From Paenibacillus_E allorhizoplanae (GTDB taxonomy: Bacteria; Bacillota; Bacilli; Paenibacillales; NBRC-103111), in NCBI RefSeq assembly GCF_927798215.1, contig NZ_CAKMMW010000013.1, forward strand, positions 62,001 through 126,000: a stretch of 64,000 nt of DNA, written 5' to 3'. The translations under genes were made by a program, and so were the position numbers. The notes below the pieces were generated by a model, which worked only from the letters and a program-made list of their open reading frames with translations, ran no database searches and was not told the origin of the DNA. Below, one piece after another: positions 16,565-25,070 of this stretch. The first letter of the stretch is position 1; each line of letters opens with the position of its first letter.

Positions 16565-16606
16565 GATTGTTATTCCTCCTCGTAGTGTCCATATTGGTGT
16601 AGTTGT

Positions 16607-17872
16607 CTATTCGAATAGTGTTTTTGCAGCGTTTGAAGCAAGATCCACTAAACTTAGCGTGATTTGATTTCCTGTTTCCATCTTCTTCAGCGTAATTTCG
16701 CCGCGTGCCAACTCATCGTCACCAAGAATCGCCACATAGGTTGCTTGGAAACGATCAGCTGACTTCATTTGAGCCTTCATCTTGCGGCCCTGATAGTCCT
16801 TCTCTGCTTTTAAGCCTTGAACTCTAAGCTGGTGCAGAAGTTTTGTAACTTCTTTCTCCGCGGCTTCGCCTAGACCAATCAAGTACACATCAAGCGGCTC
16901 AGGTTTCGGAATTTCAACCCCTTGCGCTTGCAGTACAAGCAGAATACGCTCTAGACCAAGACCTAAGCCTACACCTGGTTGATCTGTACCATGGCCACCG
17001 ATTTGTTCGACTAGACCATTGTAGCGTCCGCCCCCACCAATCGTGTCTATTGCACCGATACCTGCTGCTTTATATTCAAACGCAGTGTGCGTGTAGTAAT
17101 CCAGACCGCGCACAAGACGAGGGTTAATACGATACGGAATCTCCATCGCTGTTAAGTGCTCTTGCACTTGTGCAAAGTGAGTGCGGCACTCTTCATCCAA
17201 GAACTCAAGGATGTCAGGTGCGCCTACACCATACTTTTGATCGATTTTGCAATCGAGAATGCGCATTGGATTACGGTCGTAGCGCGACTGACAATCCTTA
17301 CATAGTTGATCCTTCACTGGGGCAAAGAAAGCCTGCAGCTGCTCACGATAAGCCGTTCTAACCGCAGGTGTACCTACGGAGTTAACCTCCACAGTTACCT
17401 CTTTGAGTCCAATCTCTTTATAGAACGTGTAGCCAAGCGCGATGACTTCGGCATCAATGCTTGGATCCACGGATCCAAATGCTTCAATACCGAACTGATG
17501 AAACTGGCGGTATCTCCCCGCTTGCGGCTGTTCATAGCGGAACATAGGTCCCACATAAAACAACTTTGTCAGATCAGGGATACCATAGAGTTTATTTTCC
17601 ACATACGCTCTAACGACTCCCGCCGTACCTTCAGGGCGAAGCGTCATGCTGCGGTCACCTTTATCAAGAAAGGTATACATTTCTTTTTCAACAATATCTG
17701 TCGTTTCTCCAACCCCGCGCGAAAAAAGCTCAGTACTCTCGAAAATTGGCGAACGGATTTCTTTGTAATTAAAACGTTGACACAAGTCTCTCGCTTTGGA
17801 TTCTAGGTACTGCCATTTCTCCACCTCGCCAGGAAGCAGATCTTGTGTACCTTTCGGCTTCTGAATACTCAT
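16607..17872 (-). CDS. hisS: Histidyl-tRNA synthetase
   Basis: 421 residues, a class II synthetase. Motif 2 is MFRYEQPQAGRYRQFHQFG (about residue 115) and the His-specific motif is LVRGLDYYTHTAFEY (about residue 257). It ends with an anticodon-binding domain. A Cys pair (CKDCQ) near residue 190 is present as in many Firmicutes HisRS. It is preceded by a T-box leader and followed closely by aspS and tcdA. Confidence 0.97.
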   Translation of the reverse strand: MSIQKPKGTQDLLPGEVEKWQYLESKARDLCQRFNYKEIRSPIFESTELFSRGVGETTDIVEKEMYTFLDKGDRSMTLRPEGTAGVVRAYVENKLYGIPDLTKLFYVGPMFRYEQPQAGRYRQFHQFGIEAFGSVDPSIDAEVIALGYTFYKEIGLKEVTVEVNSVGTPAVRTAYREQLQAFFAPVKDQLCKDCQSRYDRNPMRILDCKIDQKYGVGAPDILEFLDEECRTHFAQVQEHLTAMEIPYRINPRLVRGLDYYTHTAFEYKAAGIGAIDTIGGGGRYNGLVEQIGGHGTDQPGVGLGLGLERILLVLQAQGVEIPKPEPLDVYLIGLGEAAEKEVTKLLHQLRVQGLKAEKDYQGRKMKAQMKSADRFQATYVAILGDDELARGEITLKKMETGNQITLSLVDLASNAAKTLFE

Positions 17873-17916
17873 CGAAGTAACCTCCCTTTTTCTCTACTTA
17901 CACGCCTTTCTAAAAG

Positions 17917-18232
17917 CAAAAAATCCCCCATCCCCGACTTACGTCAGGGACGAGAGATTTGATTAACAAATTCACCCGTGGTACCACCCACATTCAGCAT
18001 GCTATGTTTCCTGCTTACGCAATCAAACACATCTTGCTCTTTGCGGTTAACGCCCGCTATTCGCACAACTACTACTTAGCACATGAGCTCATGGCTGTTC
18101 CCAGTTGGTCCTCGGGGAGGTCTGTTCATTCGCTCATCATGGGAAGCTTGCAGCCTTGGCTTCCTTCTCTGTACATGTGGGGGCAAATTACTGTGTCCCT
18201 TCAATGGATCACATTCTTATGGAATTACATTA
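17917..18232 (-). promoter_or_regulatory. T-box riboswitch leader of hisS-aspS
   Basis: It contains the T-box signature GGGTGGTACCAC (complement of 17978-17989) followed by a terminator stem, GTCCCTGAC with GTCGGGGAT (complement of 17932-17953 region), then a G-rich stretch and six U residues. The leader is about 310 nt, in the usual range. Uncharged tRNA-His is the expected ligand from gene context; B. subtilis hisS-aspS also has a T-box. The specifier codon was not fixed. Confidence 0.92.
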
Positions 18233-18237
18233 TGGTT

Positions 18238-18266
18238 ATTGTAAACATTGGTAAGGGCAAAGTCAA
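18238..18266 (-). promoter_or_regulatory. Sigma-A promoter of hisS leader
   Basis: Minus strand -35 TTGACT (complement of 18261-18266), 17-base spacer, -10 TACAAT (complement of 18238-18243). It places the start near 18231, at the beginning of the T-box leader. Confidence 0.8.
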
Positions 18267-18303
18267 GAGACAACCATACTTACTATGCATTCTCAACCTA
18301 TAT

Positions 18304-18612
18304 TTAGTTAAAAGAGTCCGCCCATTTCTGTACTTCATCCATAACTGGCTGAAGTCCCTTCCCTTTAGGCGTTAATTCATACTCAATCCGTACTGGCGTC
18401 TCTGGATAAACATGTCGAATAATAATCTCCGCAGCTTCGAGCTCCTTGAATCTTTCCGATAGCATGCGATCACTCATACTTGGGATTAATACAGAGATAT
18501 CTTTAAACCGCTTAGGCCCAGATAGCAACACATTCACGATAAGTCCTGTCCAACGTTTTCCCAGAAGTTCGAATGCATGCTCGAATTTGGGACATAGTTG
18601 ATCATTTTCCAT
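18304..18612 (-). CDS. HxlR/MarR-like redox regulator, YodB/CatR type
   Basis: 102 residues of the HxlR winged-helix family, closest in pattern to B. subtilis YodB and CatR: CPKFEHAFELLGKRWTGLIV with the conserved N-terminal cysteine at residue 7, GPKRFKDISVLIPSMSDRML, and PETPVRIEYELTPKGKGL. In YodB/CatR that cysteine is oxidised or alkylated by quinones and diamide, releasing DNA. ATG 18612 (MENDQLCPK) was chosen because AAGGAG is nine bases upstream; the frame is open to 18693. It is divergent from a DoxX gene, matching the link of CatR to catDE. Identification as catR versus yodB is uncertain. Confidence 0.82.
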   Translation of the reverse strand: MENDQLCPKFEHAFELLGKRWTGLIVNVLLSGPKRFKDISVLIPSMSDRMLSERFKELEAAEIIIRHVYPETPVRIEYELTPKGKGLQPVMDEVQKWADSFN

Positions 18613-18686
18613 CTTAATCATCTCCTTCGAGTTCTTGCCGATTACGGCATCAAACACTTCTGTAAGAACTATTTTATCATAGTCGC

Positions 18687-18733
18687 TTGACAAAAGTAAG
18701 TGCTTCGTAATAATATACTAACATAAAGTAAGT
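18687..18733 (+). promoter_or_regulatory. doxX promoter with paired direct repeats
   Basis: -35 TTGACA (18687-18692), 18-base spacer, -10 TAATAT (18711-18716). Two copies of AAAGTAAGT at 18693-18701 and 18725-18733 are 32 bp apart, three helical turns, one in the spacer and one after the -10. They are good candidates for operator half-sites of the divergent HxlR-type regulator. Confidence 0.55.
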
Positions 18734-18769
18734 TGTTAAACAAAATATATTAAAAGAGGAGATGTTAGT

Positions 18770-19162
18770 ATGGCATTAGGACTTCTTATTATTCGTTTGG
18801 TGATTGGGTTAACGATGGCGGCACATGGTACACAGAAATTGTTTGGTTGGTTTGGTGGTTACGGACCTAAAGGCACAGGCGGATTCTTCGAATCCATCGG
18901 TATCAAACCAGGTGTCATGATGGCGGTCGTTGCTGGTTTAATCGAATTAGGTGGCGGTCTGCTCTTCGCCGCTGGATTGTGGACAGAAGTTGGCGCTGCT
19001 CTTATTATTATTACAATGATTATGGCTATTATTAAAGTTCATGGCAAAAACGGCTATTGGGTAACTTCCAATGGATTTGAATATAATCTAGCCTTACTAG
19101 TCATCGCGCTTGGCGTTGCGTTAATCGGTGCTGGTGACTATTCCATAGATGCCCTTATGTAA
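18770..19162 (+). CDS. DoxX-family membrane protein (CatD-like)
   Basis: 130 residues with four hydrophobic segments, e.g. GLLIIRLVIGLTMAAHGTQK at the N-terminus, then AVVAGLIELGGGLLFAAGL and ALLVIALGVALIGAGDYSID. The HGTQKLFGWFGGYG motif is typical of DoxX. In B. subtilis CatD (DoxX) is encoded with the catechol dioxygenase CatE under YodB/CatR; here the regulator is adjacent and divergent but no dioxygenase gene is present. DoxX proteins are tied to oxidative and thiol stress resistance. AGAGGAG lies nine bases before the ATG. Confidence 0.88.
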   Translation: MALGLLIIRLVIGLTMAAHGTQKLFGWFGGYGPKGTGGFFESIGIKPGVMMAVVAGLIELGGGLLFAAGLWTEVGAALIIITMIMAIIKVHGKNGYWVTSNGFEYNLALLVIALGVALIGAGDYSIDALM

Positions 19163-19175
19163 GAATTGAATTCGC

Positions 19176-19206
19176 AAACCGTCCAGCTTAGGCTGTGGCG
19201 GTTTTT
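19176..19206 (+). terminator. Terminator of doxX
   Basis: AAACCGTCCAGC pairs with GCTGTGGCGGTTTTTC after a short TTAG loop, followed by a T-run. Ends the doxX transcript. Confidence 0.88.
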
Positions 19207-19461
19207 CTTTGTATACAAAGAAAATAGCCTGCAGCACGTGGCAGCAGGCTTTCAAAAGTTTATATTTTAAAGGGGGTCGACTATTAGTATATCCCTCCTA
19301 GATTAAAGGAACATGAAGCTCTTATTACAATTTGATTACACCAAAATCCCGTTAATTTTCAAGCATTTTCATTTCGTTTCATCCGTATATTCATCCTATT
19401 TTCACATATACATGTACAACAAGGCGGATGGCCTTGAATATAACATCTGGAGGCTGTAACA

Positions 19462-19782
19462 ATGACACTACAAAACGAGTTTCAAGAGGAACGTCAAGAT
19501 CTCGTGGTGCTTTTCTCTGAGGAATCCGAAACCGAAGCCGAAACTGCTGACGATCAATCTGCTGACGAAGAAGCAGCCGAAGAAGAGGCCATTGAAGAGT
19601 CAGATACGGATGCTGAAGAAACGGAAGAAGAAGCGGCTGATGAGGAAGAAGCAGAAGCTGAGGAATCAGAGGAAGCTGAAAGCGAAGAATCCCCAGACGA
19701 GGAGGCAGAAGCTGCCGACGACGAAGAAGCAGAGGAATCCGCTGAAGCAGAAGCGGACGAAGAAGCTGCCGACGAAGACTGA
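19462..19782 (+). CDS. Extremely acidic low-complexity protein
   Basis: 106 residues, of which I count 43 Glu, 13 Asp and 21 Ala; there is no lysine and one arginine, giving a net charge near -55. A short ordinary N-terminus (MTLQNEFQEERQDLVVLFSE) precedes an E/D/A/S-rich tail without clear repeats of fixed length. GGAGG eight bases before the ATG and a terminator after the stop support it being a real gene. No family is recognised. It resembles DNA-mimic or histone-chaperone-like acidic tails in composition only. The 255 bases upstream hold no other gene; a hairpin at 19228-19252 lies there. Confidence 0.68.
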   Translation: MTLQNEFQEERQDLVVLFSEESETEAETADDQSADEEAAEEEAIEESDTDAEETEEEAADEEEAEAEESEEAESEESPDEEAEAADDEEAEESAEAEADEEAADED

Positions 19783-19828
19783 GAAATGTAACCGCAACCA
19801 TCCTTCTGTCATAGCCAACTACAAACTA

Positions 19829-19867
19829 AGAGCCTTACAGCCACATCTACTGCGGCAATAAGGCTCT
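19829..19867. terminator. Bidirectional terminator between acidic gene and FAD oxidoreductase
   Basis: AGAGCCTTA (19829-19837) and TAAGGCTCT (19859-19867) form a perfect 9-bp stem, followed by TTATTG on the plus strand and TAGTTTG on the minus strand. Confidence 0.78.
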
Positions 19868-19879
19868 TTATTGATGTAT

Positions 19880-21829
19880 CTAAGGCTTACCTGTCAAACC
19901 AATCTTAACGTCACGAATCATCATGTACGTATCTGCATTGGTCAGTTTTTGCTTATCTGCAATGCCATTAATCGTAGCTTCTGTTAGCAGTTTCCCCTCT
20001 ACGAGCTTCGCTTGCGCTTCAGCAGCCGTGCCCTTAATACCAAGCGCTTGCGTGAAGGTATAGCTTGCTTGCTCAAGAGTCAACGGAATTTTGTCCGCAT
20101 TGTCCACCTTAGCGATGGCTAGGTTAACGTCTCCTGCAAATGCATCCGGCTTCATCTTCCTTGCGCCACCAACCACATTGACCATTCGTTTCGGATTAGC
20201 CGCGTCGTCAAGGCGGAAGTTATTATCATAAGCACCAGATGCTAGTCCGAGCATCATCGCCGTTTTCAAGCCCTCGAATGACTTATGTTCCATAAATGGC
20301 TGCGGCTTAATGGTCATCGGCTGAACTTCCATGCCTTGCTTATTCAGCTGAGCCTGCAGCTTCGCAATCATGTCCTTGGATGCTGAAATCTGACGGAACG
20401 TCATGTTCTCCGCTTTCGCCAAACTCACCGCAGCTCCAGCTGCCTCACCCTCTGCCATGCCCGTCGGCATAACACGAGCACTCCCATGTGGCAGTGTATC
20501 GTAACTTGCCGCTCTGCCTACCACAAGTAACCCATCAATCTTCTGTGGAACGATGCTGCGGAAAGGAATCGCGTATTGTTTCGGCTTACACACGACATTA
20601 CCTGAGTCTGTAGGTGCTATACGCTGTATATCGACAGGATAAGATCCGAAGCCGATGCGATCCCACTGATCTGCATTTGTACAAACATCGACGATACTCA
20701 ATCGGTACTCGCCCTGCATATGTCGAGTCTCTCTCACATAAAGCTCTGGTGCTGAACCATCGAGCTCAACGGATGAGAATTCCGGGAACGTTTTCTGCAT
20801 ATAAGCAACAATATTCGGCAGTTCCTTCTTCCCAATATCGAATGCTTCTTGAACCGATTTCGGATCAAAGGTATCTACGCCAAAAATCTGCAAGGCATTA
20901 ATAAGCACCGTATTGTTATTTTGCCTTCCCATATTGAGGCCTCTCATTTTGGCTCTTTCCTTGTTAAGTGCAGGATAATTGCTCATTTCACTGTATCCAA
21001 ATACACTCACATCGGTAACACCCGTACCCGAATTGTCATCCCCATTCAATCGATTGGCCATCAATTTCCATACTTCAGGTGTGACATTCTTCAAACGAAA
21101 CGCCAGCGTGACGGCCATTTTCGATTTTGGATCTCCGATATCCTCATGTCCAATTGTAAAAGGAACCCCTGCTGCTGCTGCGAAGTCACCATCTTGTGTC
21201 GCATCAATGACTGAAGCGGCTTTGACAACTTGTGTGCTGCCATTTTCAAGTGTTATCGTCGCACCCTGCACCGCATTTTTATTTTGCGAAAGCAGTGGAT
21301 CTATCTTCTTCGTTTTCATCAAGACATCGATATTCTTTTCATTCTTTACAGCATCGTAAAAGGCATTGGCCGCTGTATTCACATCGAAGGAATCGCCTTC
21401 CGTTTTGGCATACCATTCCGAGAAATACCCTTTATTCCATACATCATCCTTGCCGAGCAAGGTTTTGCTTGTGGAATAATTCATATCCAAGGAATTAATC
21501 CAGCCGAGTGTCATTAATCCGCCAAAAATCTCACGATCCCGGCCATCGACTAACAGTGTGCTCAATCCATTTCGAGCTGATGAAACCGCAGCGGCTACGC
21601 CCTCCGGGTCTGTTCCAATTACAATGACATCATAGGCTTCTTTCGCCTTTTTTACCGATTTCACTTCTTCAAGGGCTTGTTGCTGATCACTATGTCCTTT
21701 GGCGTTCTTATGGTGATTATATTGATAGTACATGGCGGCCGTTGCAGCAACCAGCGTAAGTACAATCAAAACTACCATTAACCATAGCCAACCTCTGGAT
21801 GTGGATTTGTTGCGATTCGAATTTGCCAT
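19880..21829 (-). CDS. Membrane-anchored FAD-dependent oxidoreductase
   Basis: 649 residues from ATG 21829. One N-terminal membrane anchor (WLWLMVVLIVLTLVAATAAM, about residues 14-33) precedes an FAD-binding Rossmann domain beginning YDVIVIGTDPEGVAAAVSSA, of the PF12831 (FAD-dependent oxidoreductase) type. The usual GxGxxG is GTDPEG here, so the second glycine is Asp. RMLPHGS-like region PHGSARVMPTGMAEGEAAGA supplies the C-terminal FAD contact. The large domain is probably outside the membrane, since basic residues precede the anchor. A GTG at 21844 is an alternative start. Substrate unknown. Confidence 0.8.
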   Translation of the reverse strand: MANSNRNKSTSRGWLWLMVVLIVLTLVAATAAMYYQYNHHKNAKGHSDQQQALEEVKSVKKAKEAYDVIVIGTDPEGVAAAVSSARNGLSTLLVDGRDREIFGGLMTLGWINSLDMNYSTSKTLLGKDDVWNKGYFSEWYAKTEGDSFDVNTAANAFYDAVKNEKNIDVLMKTKKIDPLLSQNKNAVQGATITLENGSTQVVKAASVIDATQDGDFAAAAGVPFTIGHEDIGDPKSKMAVTLAFRLKNVTPEVWKLMANRLNGDDNSGTGVTDVSVFGYSEMSNYPALNKERAKMRGLNMGRQNNNTVLINALQIFGVDTFDPKSVQEAFDIGKKELPNIVAYMQKTFPEFSSVELDGSAPELYVRETRHMQGEYRLSIVDVCTNADQWDRIGFGSYPVDIQRIAPTDSGNVVCKPKQYAIPFRSIVPQKIDGLLVVGRAASYDTLPHGSARVMPTGMAEGEAAGAAVSLAKAENMTFRQISASKDMIAKLQAQLNKQGMEVQPMTIKPQPFMEHKSFEGLKTAMMLGLASGAYDNNFRLDDAANPKRMVNVVGGARKMKPDAFAGDVNLAIAKVDNADKIPLTLEQASYTFTQALGIKGTAAEAQAKLVEGKLLTEATINGIADKQKLTNADTYMMIRDVKIGLTGKP

Positions 21830-21934
21830 TACGACTTTAAGCACCCACCTTATCTCCTGCATGTCTTACAATAATTCCATAGGCTAGTTTACCACAATTT
21901 GATGGAGGAGAGAAATTCTGCCTTCGGCACAAAT

Positions 21935-21975
21935 AAAACCACGCAAGGCTGACGAACAGCGCACACGTGGTTTTA
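21935..21975 (-). terminator. Terminator of small orphan gene
   Basis: AAAACCACG (21935-21943) pairs with CGTGGTTTT (21966-21974); the minus-strand transcript continues ATTTG. It lies 4-5 bp after the small gene at 21980. Confidence 0.75.
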
Positions 21976-21979
21976 TGAA

Positions 21980-22153
21980 TTACCGGAACGATTTCTTTGG
22001 GATACTCTTCATTTTTTCTTGATCAGAAGTGAATTCTGCACTAATTTCAACATCCGCAAAAGCATTTCCTTGACTCATCCGCTCAGCCATAGAGGAATGG
22101 AAAAGTTGCTGTATCGGGGCAGTCATCATCTTTTCTTTTATGGATTGACGCAT
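21980..22153 (-). CDS. Hypothetical 57-residue protein
   Basis: From ATG 22153 (MRQSIKEKMMTAPIQQLF) with TTAGGAG eight bases upstream; an in-frame ATG at 22183 lacks a ribosome binding site. The product is mixed-charge and hydrophilic, with no membrane segment or cysteine: SSMAERMSQGNAFADVEISA and a basic end KSIPKKSFR. No family is recognised. It has its own terminator. It lies between the FAD oxidoreductase promoter region and dtd. Confidence 0.55.
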   Translation of the reverse strand: MRQSIKEKMMTAPIQQLFHSSMAERMSQGNAFADVEISAEFTSDQEKMKSIPKKSFR

Positions 22154-22237
22154 CTGTAGGCTCCTAACCGCTAATTTATACATGTATAGTATAACCAGTG
22201 ACTAGGCTGCCTATCCTGAATCCTTCTCCCAAATAGC

Positions 22238-22678
22238 TTATTTACTATCGATCATCAAGGTAACAGGTCCCCAATTCGTTAGGGAAACATCCATCATTTC
22301 ACCAAATGCACCCGTTTCAACTTGTAAACCCTGCTCTCTGAGCAACCTGTTGAATTCCTGATACAAAGGTTCTGCTTGTTCAGGCCTTGCTGCTAACATG
22401 AAATTTGGCCGCTTGCCTTTGCTGCAATCTCCATAAAGCGTAAATTGTGACACAGACAAGATAGCTCCGCCTGTCTCAAGGACAGACAAATTCATTTTAC
22501 CTGTTTCATCTTCAAAAATTCGAAGCCCGGCCACTTTATCTGCAAGATACTTCGCATCGTGTTCGGTATCTTCATGGGTTATGCCAACCAATAGCATGAG
22601 CCCCTGCTCAATGCGACCGATCGTTTGATTATTGACGGTGACTTCCGCATTCTTACAACGTTGAACAACAACTCTCAT
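22238..22678 (-). CDS. dtd: D-aminoacyl-tRNA deacylase
   Basis: 146 residues. It hydrolyses D-amino acids, and glycine from tRNA-Ala, off mischarged tRNAs. The two signature pieces are present: SQFTLYGDCSKGKRPNF (SQxTL) near residue 78 and TNWGPVTLMID at the C-terminus (the usual NxGP cross-subunit motif). It lies 22 bp after rel, the standard order rel-dtd in Bacillales. Confidence 0.95.
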   Translation of the reverse strand: MRVVVQRCKNAEVTVNNQTIGRIEQGLMLLVGITHEDTEHDAKYLADKVAGLRIFEDETGKMNLSVLETGGAILSVSQFTLYGDCSKGKRPNFMLAARPEQAEPLYQEFNRLLREQGLQVETGAFGEMMDVSLTNWGPVTLMIDSK

Positions 22679-22700
22679 CGTTCCTAAATCCCCTTACTAA

Positions 22701-24887
22701 CTAGGTCTGCATAATCCGTTGAACCGAATAAATATCTTTGACGCGTTTTATTTTTTCAACAACGGACTGTAGATGATCGATATTTTTAATCAAAATCGTC
22801 ATATGAATGGTCGCCATTTTGTTCTTATCGGAACGCCCAGAAACAGCTGAAATCATCGTCTTGCTCTCCGAAACAGCTTGTAGCACTTCGTTTAGGAAGC
22901 CGCGGCGATCATGGCCTGTAATCTCAATTTCCACATTAAAATTAGACTCAACAGCCTCTGCCCAATCCACTTCAATAACCCGTTCTTCCTCGCCCATACT
23001 CGTTGGAATGTTCGTGCAATCCGAGCGATGGACTGAAACGCCGCGTCCGCGAGTAATATAGCCAATAATGAAATCCCCTGGAACCGGATTACAACAACGA
23101 GCAAACCGGACAAGCAGGTTATCTACGCCTTTGACGCGTACACCGTTTGTAGGACGGCTTTTGCGCTCCGTAGATGCAGGTGCTTTAACCTCTTTCACTT
23201 CGCTGCTCAGCTTAATAATCTGGGCTTCTTCCGCTTCCTTACGCAGCTTCTCTGTTAGCTTGGTACATATTTGTGCTGCCGTTATGCCACCAAAGCCAAC
23301 TGCCGAGAGCATGTCTTCAATATCGCTAAAATTAAACTTCTTCGCCGCTTCCAGCATTTTATCATCGCTCATTAAGGTTGGAGGATCGATGGCTAAGCGT
23401 TTCAGCTCGCGCTCAATCATATCCTTACCTTTTTCAACGTTCTCTTCACGCTTCTCTTTCTTAAACCACTGCTTAATTTTACTGCGTGCGTGGGAGGATT
23501 GCGCGATTTTAATCCAATCTTGACTTGGCCCATAGGAATGCTTAGAAGTTAGGATTTCAATAATATCACCGGTTTTGAGCTTATGATCGAGCGGAACGAT
23601 CCGTGAATTGACTTTGGCACCAATAGTACGGTTGCCGATTTCTGTATGAATCCGATATGCAAAATCCAACGGAACTGCACCTGCAGGAAGCTCGATGACT
23701 TCCCCTTTTGGCGTAAAGACGAACACAAGATCCGAGAAGAAATCCATCTTCATGGATTCCATGAATTCAGACGCATCGTTCGTTTCATGCTGAAGTTCCA
23801 GAATTTCGCGGAACCAGCTCATTTTATCCTCGAAGGTACCCGATGGAACAACAGTGCCGCCTTCTTTGTAAGCCCAATGTGCGGCGATCCCGAACTCGGA
23901 GGTACGATGCATTTCCCAGGTCCGGATCTGAACCTCTAGCGGCTCACCCTTCGGCCCAATAACCGTCGTGTGCAAGGATTGATACATATTCGGCTTCGGC
24001 ATCGCAATATAATCCTTGAAGCGGCCAGGCATTGGTTTCCACAACGTATGAATGATACCCAAAGAAGCATAGCAATCTTTAATGCCGTCAACAATGACGC
24101 GTAAAGCCATGAGATCGTAGATCTCGTTAAATTGCTTGCCGCGGGAGCTCATTTTTTTGTAAATGCTGTAGAGATGCTTCGGTCTTCCCGAAATATCCCC
24201 CTGAATCCCCATCTCATCTAACTTCTCTTTGATGCTGTGAATGACATCTTCAATGTATTGCTCACGCTCTGTCCGTTTCTTCTGCATGAGATTCACAATC
24301 CGATAGTATTGCTGCGGATTCAAATAACGGAGGGCAATGTCCTCCATCTCCCATTTGATTGTGGAAATACCGAGTCGATGGGCAATCGGGCAGAAAATCT
24401 CCAGCGTTTCTTCCGCAATGCGGCGCTGGCTTTCTTCCGATTGATACTTGAGTGTCCGCATGTTATGCAGACGATCCGCAAGCTTAATCAGAATTACCCG
24501 AATATCCTGCGCCATCGCAACGAACATTTTGCGGTAATTCTCATTTTGCTGCTCTTCTTTGGATTTGAACTTAATGCGCTCCAGCTTCGTCAAACCATCA
24601 ACGAGCATCGCACAGGTTTTCCCGAATTTATCTAAAACAGTTTCGAGTGAAACTGTCGTGTCTTCAACCACATCATGCAGAAGTGCGGCGATCACCGAAG
24701 TGACATCCATCTGCATATTCACCAATATATCTGCAACAGCGAGTGGATGCAGAATATAGGGCTCACCCGATTTGCGTACTTGGCCATGATGGGCTTCATC
24801 CGCGAATTCATAGGCCTCCCGAATCCTCTGCAAATCATTCTCTTTCAGATAGGTGGCGGCCTTTTCCAGCAGCTGCTCTATACCCAT
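22701..24887 (-). CDS. relA: Bifunctional (p)ppGpp synthetase/hydrolase Rel
   Basis: 728 residues with the full long-RSH layout: HD hydrolase (HPLAVADIL and AALLHDVVEDT, about residues 47-80), synthetase (YDLMALRVIVD and GRFKDYIAMPKPNMYQSLHT, about 240-310), TGS (VFVFTPKGEVIELPAGAVPL, about 395), a zinc-finger-like region with RFARCCNPVPGD (about 570) and a C-terminal ACT domain. Both HD and synthetase residues look intact, so it should make and degrade the alarmone. It has its own promoter and probably heads rel-dtd. Confidence 0.97.
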   Translation of the reverse strand: MGIEQLLEKAATYLKENDLQRIREAYEFADEAHHGQVRKSGEPYILHPLAVADILVNMQMDVTSVIAALLHDVVEDTTVSLETVLDKFGKTCAMLVDGLTKLERIKFKSKEEQQNENYRKMFVAMAQDIRVILIKLADRLHNMRTLKYQSEESQRRIAEETLEIFCPIAHRLGISTIKWEMEDIALRYLNPQQYYRIVNLMQKKRTEREQYIEDVIHSIKEKLDEMGIQGDISGRPKHLYSIYKKMSSRGKQFNEIYDLMALRVIVDGIKDCYASLGIIHTLWKPMPGRFKDYIAMPKPNMYQSLHTTVIGPKGEPLEVQIRTWEMHRTSEFGIAAHWAYKEGGTVVPSGTFEDKMSWFREILELQHETNDASEFMESMKMDFFSDLVFVFTPKGEVIELPAGAVPLDFAYRIHTEIGNRTIGAKVNSRIVPLDHKLKTGDIIEILTSKHSYGPSQDWIKIAQSSHARSKIKQWFKKEKREENVEKGKDMIERELKRLAIDPPTLMSDDKMLEAAKKFNFSDIEDMLSAVGFGGITAAQICTKLTEKLRKEAEEAQIIKLSSEVKEVKAPASTERKSRPTNGVRVKGVDNLLVRFARCCNPVPGDFIIGYITRGRGVSVHRSDCTNIPTSMGEEERVIEVDWAEAVESNFNVEIEITGHDRRGFLNEVLQAVSESKTMISAVSGRSDKNKMATIHMTILIKNIDHLQSVVEKIKRVKDIYSVQRIMQT

Positions 24888-24920
24888 GCATTACCCATTC
24901 CCTTTAGTCGATTTTTATTC

Positions 24921-24950
24921 ATTATGCCTGCTAGTCAGGCCCCTCGTCAA
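24921..24950 (-). promoter_or_regulatory. Sigma-A promoter of rel
   Basis: Minus strand -35 TTGACG (complement of 24945-24950), 18-base spacer, -10 CATAAT (complement of 24921-24926), about 30 bases before the rel start. Confidence 0.65.
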
Positions 24951-25031
24951 CTATTCACGTACAGGCTTCGACAAAAAGCATCATAGCTGCCGCAAACACA
25001 TCACATTTACTCTTTAGAATGCTATGAAAAA

Positions 25032-25060
25032 GAGAATCGAATAACGAACATTCGATTCTC
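25032..25060 (-). terminator. Terminator after apt
   Basis: GAGAATCGAAT and ATTCGATTCTC form a perfect 11-bp stem with a 7-nt loop; the minus-strand transcript continues TTTTTCATAG. Confidence 0.92.
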
Positions 25061-25070
25061 CAAACCTGTC

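Noticed and set aside
19228..19252. AGCCTGC/GCAGGCT hairpin downstream of doxX
   Set aside because: A good stem but no U-run in the plus direction, and the doxX terminator already lies upstream at 19176-19206.
19391..19801. 136-codon minus-strand ORF opposite the acidic gene, Leu/Arg-rich
   Set aside because: It is the mirror of the GAA/GCA-rich acidic coding sequence, lacks a ribosome binding site, and has an implausible low-complexity product.
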